This document shows, piece after piece, positions 14,497-14,713 of a stretch of DNA of 14,713 nt. Numbering within the stretch: the first letter of the stretch is position 1; each line of letters starts with the position of its first letter. The position numbers and the translations under genes were made by a program. The notes under the pieces are model-generated. The model did no database searches. It saw only the letters and a program-made list of their open reading frames with translations, and was not told where the DNA came from. The DNA is taken from contig JACPGN010000147.1 in NCBI GenBank assembly GCA_016182435.1, positions 1 to 14,713 on the forward strand. Reading direction: 5' to 3'. Source of the DNA: Lentisphaerota bacterium. Lineage in GTDB: Bacteria > Verrucomicrobiota > Kiritimatiellia > JAAZAB01.

Positions 14497-14569
14497 GCAG
14501 AGCGGGCCGAAGCACCAGCTTGGCTGGGATTCGGCCAGGTCGAGGGTTCGACTCCCTTATCCTCCACCA
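14497..14569 (+). pseudogene. tRNA-Ala 3' fragment with inverted palindrome and encoded CCA
   Basis: It begins within the D-loop (AGAGCG preceded by TTGGGC) and lacks the 5' acceptor strand. Its anticodon arm is replaced by a 32-nt palindrome (14505-14536). From 14537 on, AGGTCGAGGGTTCGACT and CCCTTATCCTCCACC match the intact tRNA-Ala with one difference. It ends with discriminator A and CCA (14566-14569), followed by GTTTT. It may mark the original 3' end of the tRNA gene before the intact copy was placed upstream. Confidence 0.75.
14505..14536 (-). mobile_element. 32-nt palindromic mini-element, copy 2 (inverted)
   Basis: On the minus strand it reads GGCCGAATCCC, 11 bases (AGCCAAGCTGG), TGC, TTCGGCC: the same length, and 20 of 21 outer bases the same as copy 1 but inverted. 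The inner part differs in sequence yet keeps a hairpin (CCAGC-TTG-GCTGG on the plus strand). Confidence 0.5.
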
Positions 14570-14713
14570 GTTTTCGCTCCAATGGCGCTATGCCTGACGC
14601 CGATATTCCCGCGTAGCTGAGTCAGGCGAAACGAAGCCGCACGCAGGAGCCTTTGGCAAACCCGGACTTCCCGCCTTTCCTGATTCGCCATAATTCCAGG
14701 CGGCCGAACATAT

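Noticed and set aside
14367..14597. Open frame of 76 codons on the plus strand
   Set aside because: It runs through the intact tRNA-Ala and the tRNA fragment, and the peptide has no family features.
14592..14627. Inverted repeat GCCTGAC ... GTCAGGC as a terminator
   Set aside because: Seven base pairs with a 22-nt loop and no T-run; too weak to call.

Overview
The window comes from a bacterial chromosome of moderate to high GC. The gene content suggests an uncultured member of the PVC group (Verrucomicrobiota/Kiritimatiellota/Lentisphaerota-like) or a similar lineage. The pointers are very large Sec-exported modular surface proteins (FlgD-Ig-like, S74 fibre, RCC1 plus FG-GAP-like), a Ser/Thr kinase with a zinc ribbon and membrane anchor, and many short palindromes and 7-bp-period repeats between genes. 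This placement is an inference and is not certain at phylum level.

Layout. Positions 1-323 (-) are the 5' part of zwf (glucose-6-phosphate dehydrogenase), divergent from deoB (phosphopentomutase, 591-1703, +). A perfect 26-bp palindrome lies between them. A 588-bp gap (1704-2291) holds a TTGACA-type promoter and a nine-copy TCCTCAG heptamer array. It leads into a plus-strand cluster of exported surface proteins. The first is a FlgD-Ig-like protein (2292-4725) split by one extra base near 2798-2800. The second, after a long imperfect hairpin, is a 997-aa fibre-like protein with a self-cleaving S74 chaperone domain (4873-7866). The third, 15 bp further on, is a 606-aa RCC1 propeller fused to five DFDGDG-type repeats (7882-9702). 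The convergent gap 9703-9921 contains degenerate heptamer arrays. Then come a transmembrane Ser/Thr kinase (-), a divergent metallo-beta-lactamase-fold hydrolase (+), a gap packed with small hairpins, a site-2-protease-family peptidase (-) and a YvlD/Phage_holin_4_2 membrane protein (+).

The right end is the most unusual part. A tRNA-Ala(GGC) gene at 14415-14488 has a promoter and leader duplicated from 13842-13947. The upstream copy is a wrecked tRNA with palindromes in its anticodon arm and T-loop, and a small GIY-YIG nuclease gene (14043-14315) starts about 8 nt after its 3' end. A third tRNA-derived fragment (14497-14569), which keeps an encoded CCA, follows the intact tRNA. The two tRNA remnants carry the same 32-nt palindromic element in opposite orientations. 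This looks like a small tRNA-targeted GIY-YIG element, or its debris.

The housekeeping genes (zwf, deoB, hydrolase, peptidase, YvlD) show no obvious shared pathway. The three exported proteins probably act together at the cell surface. Positions 14570-14713 hold no gene that I can support.
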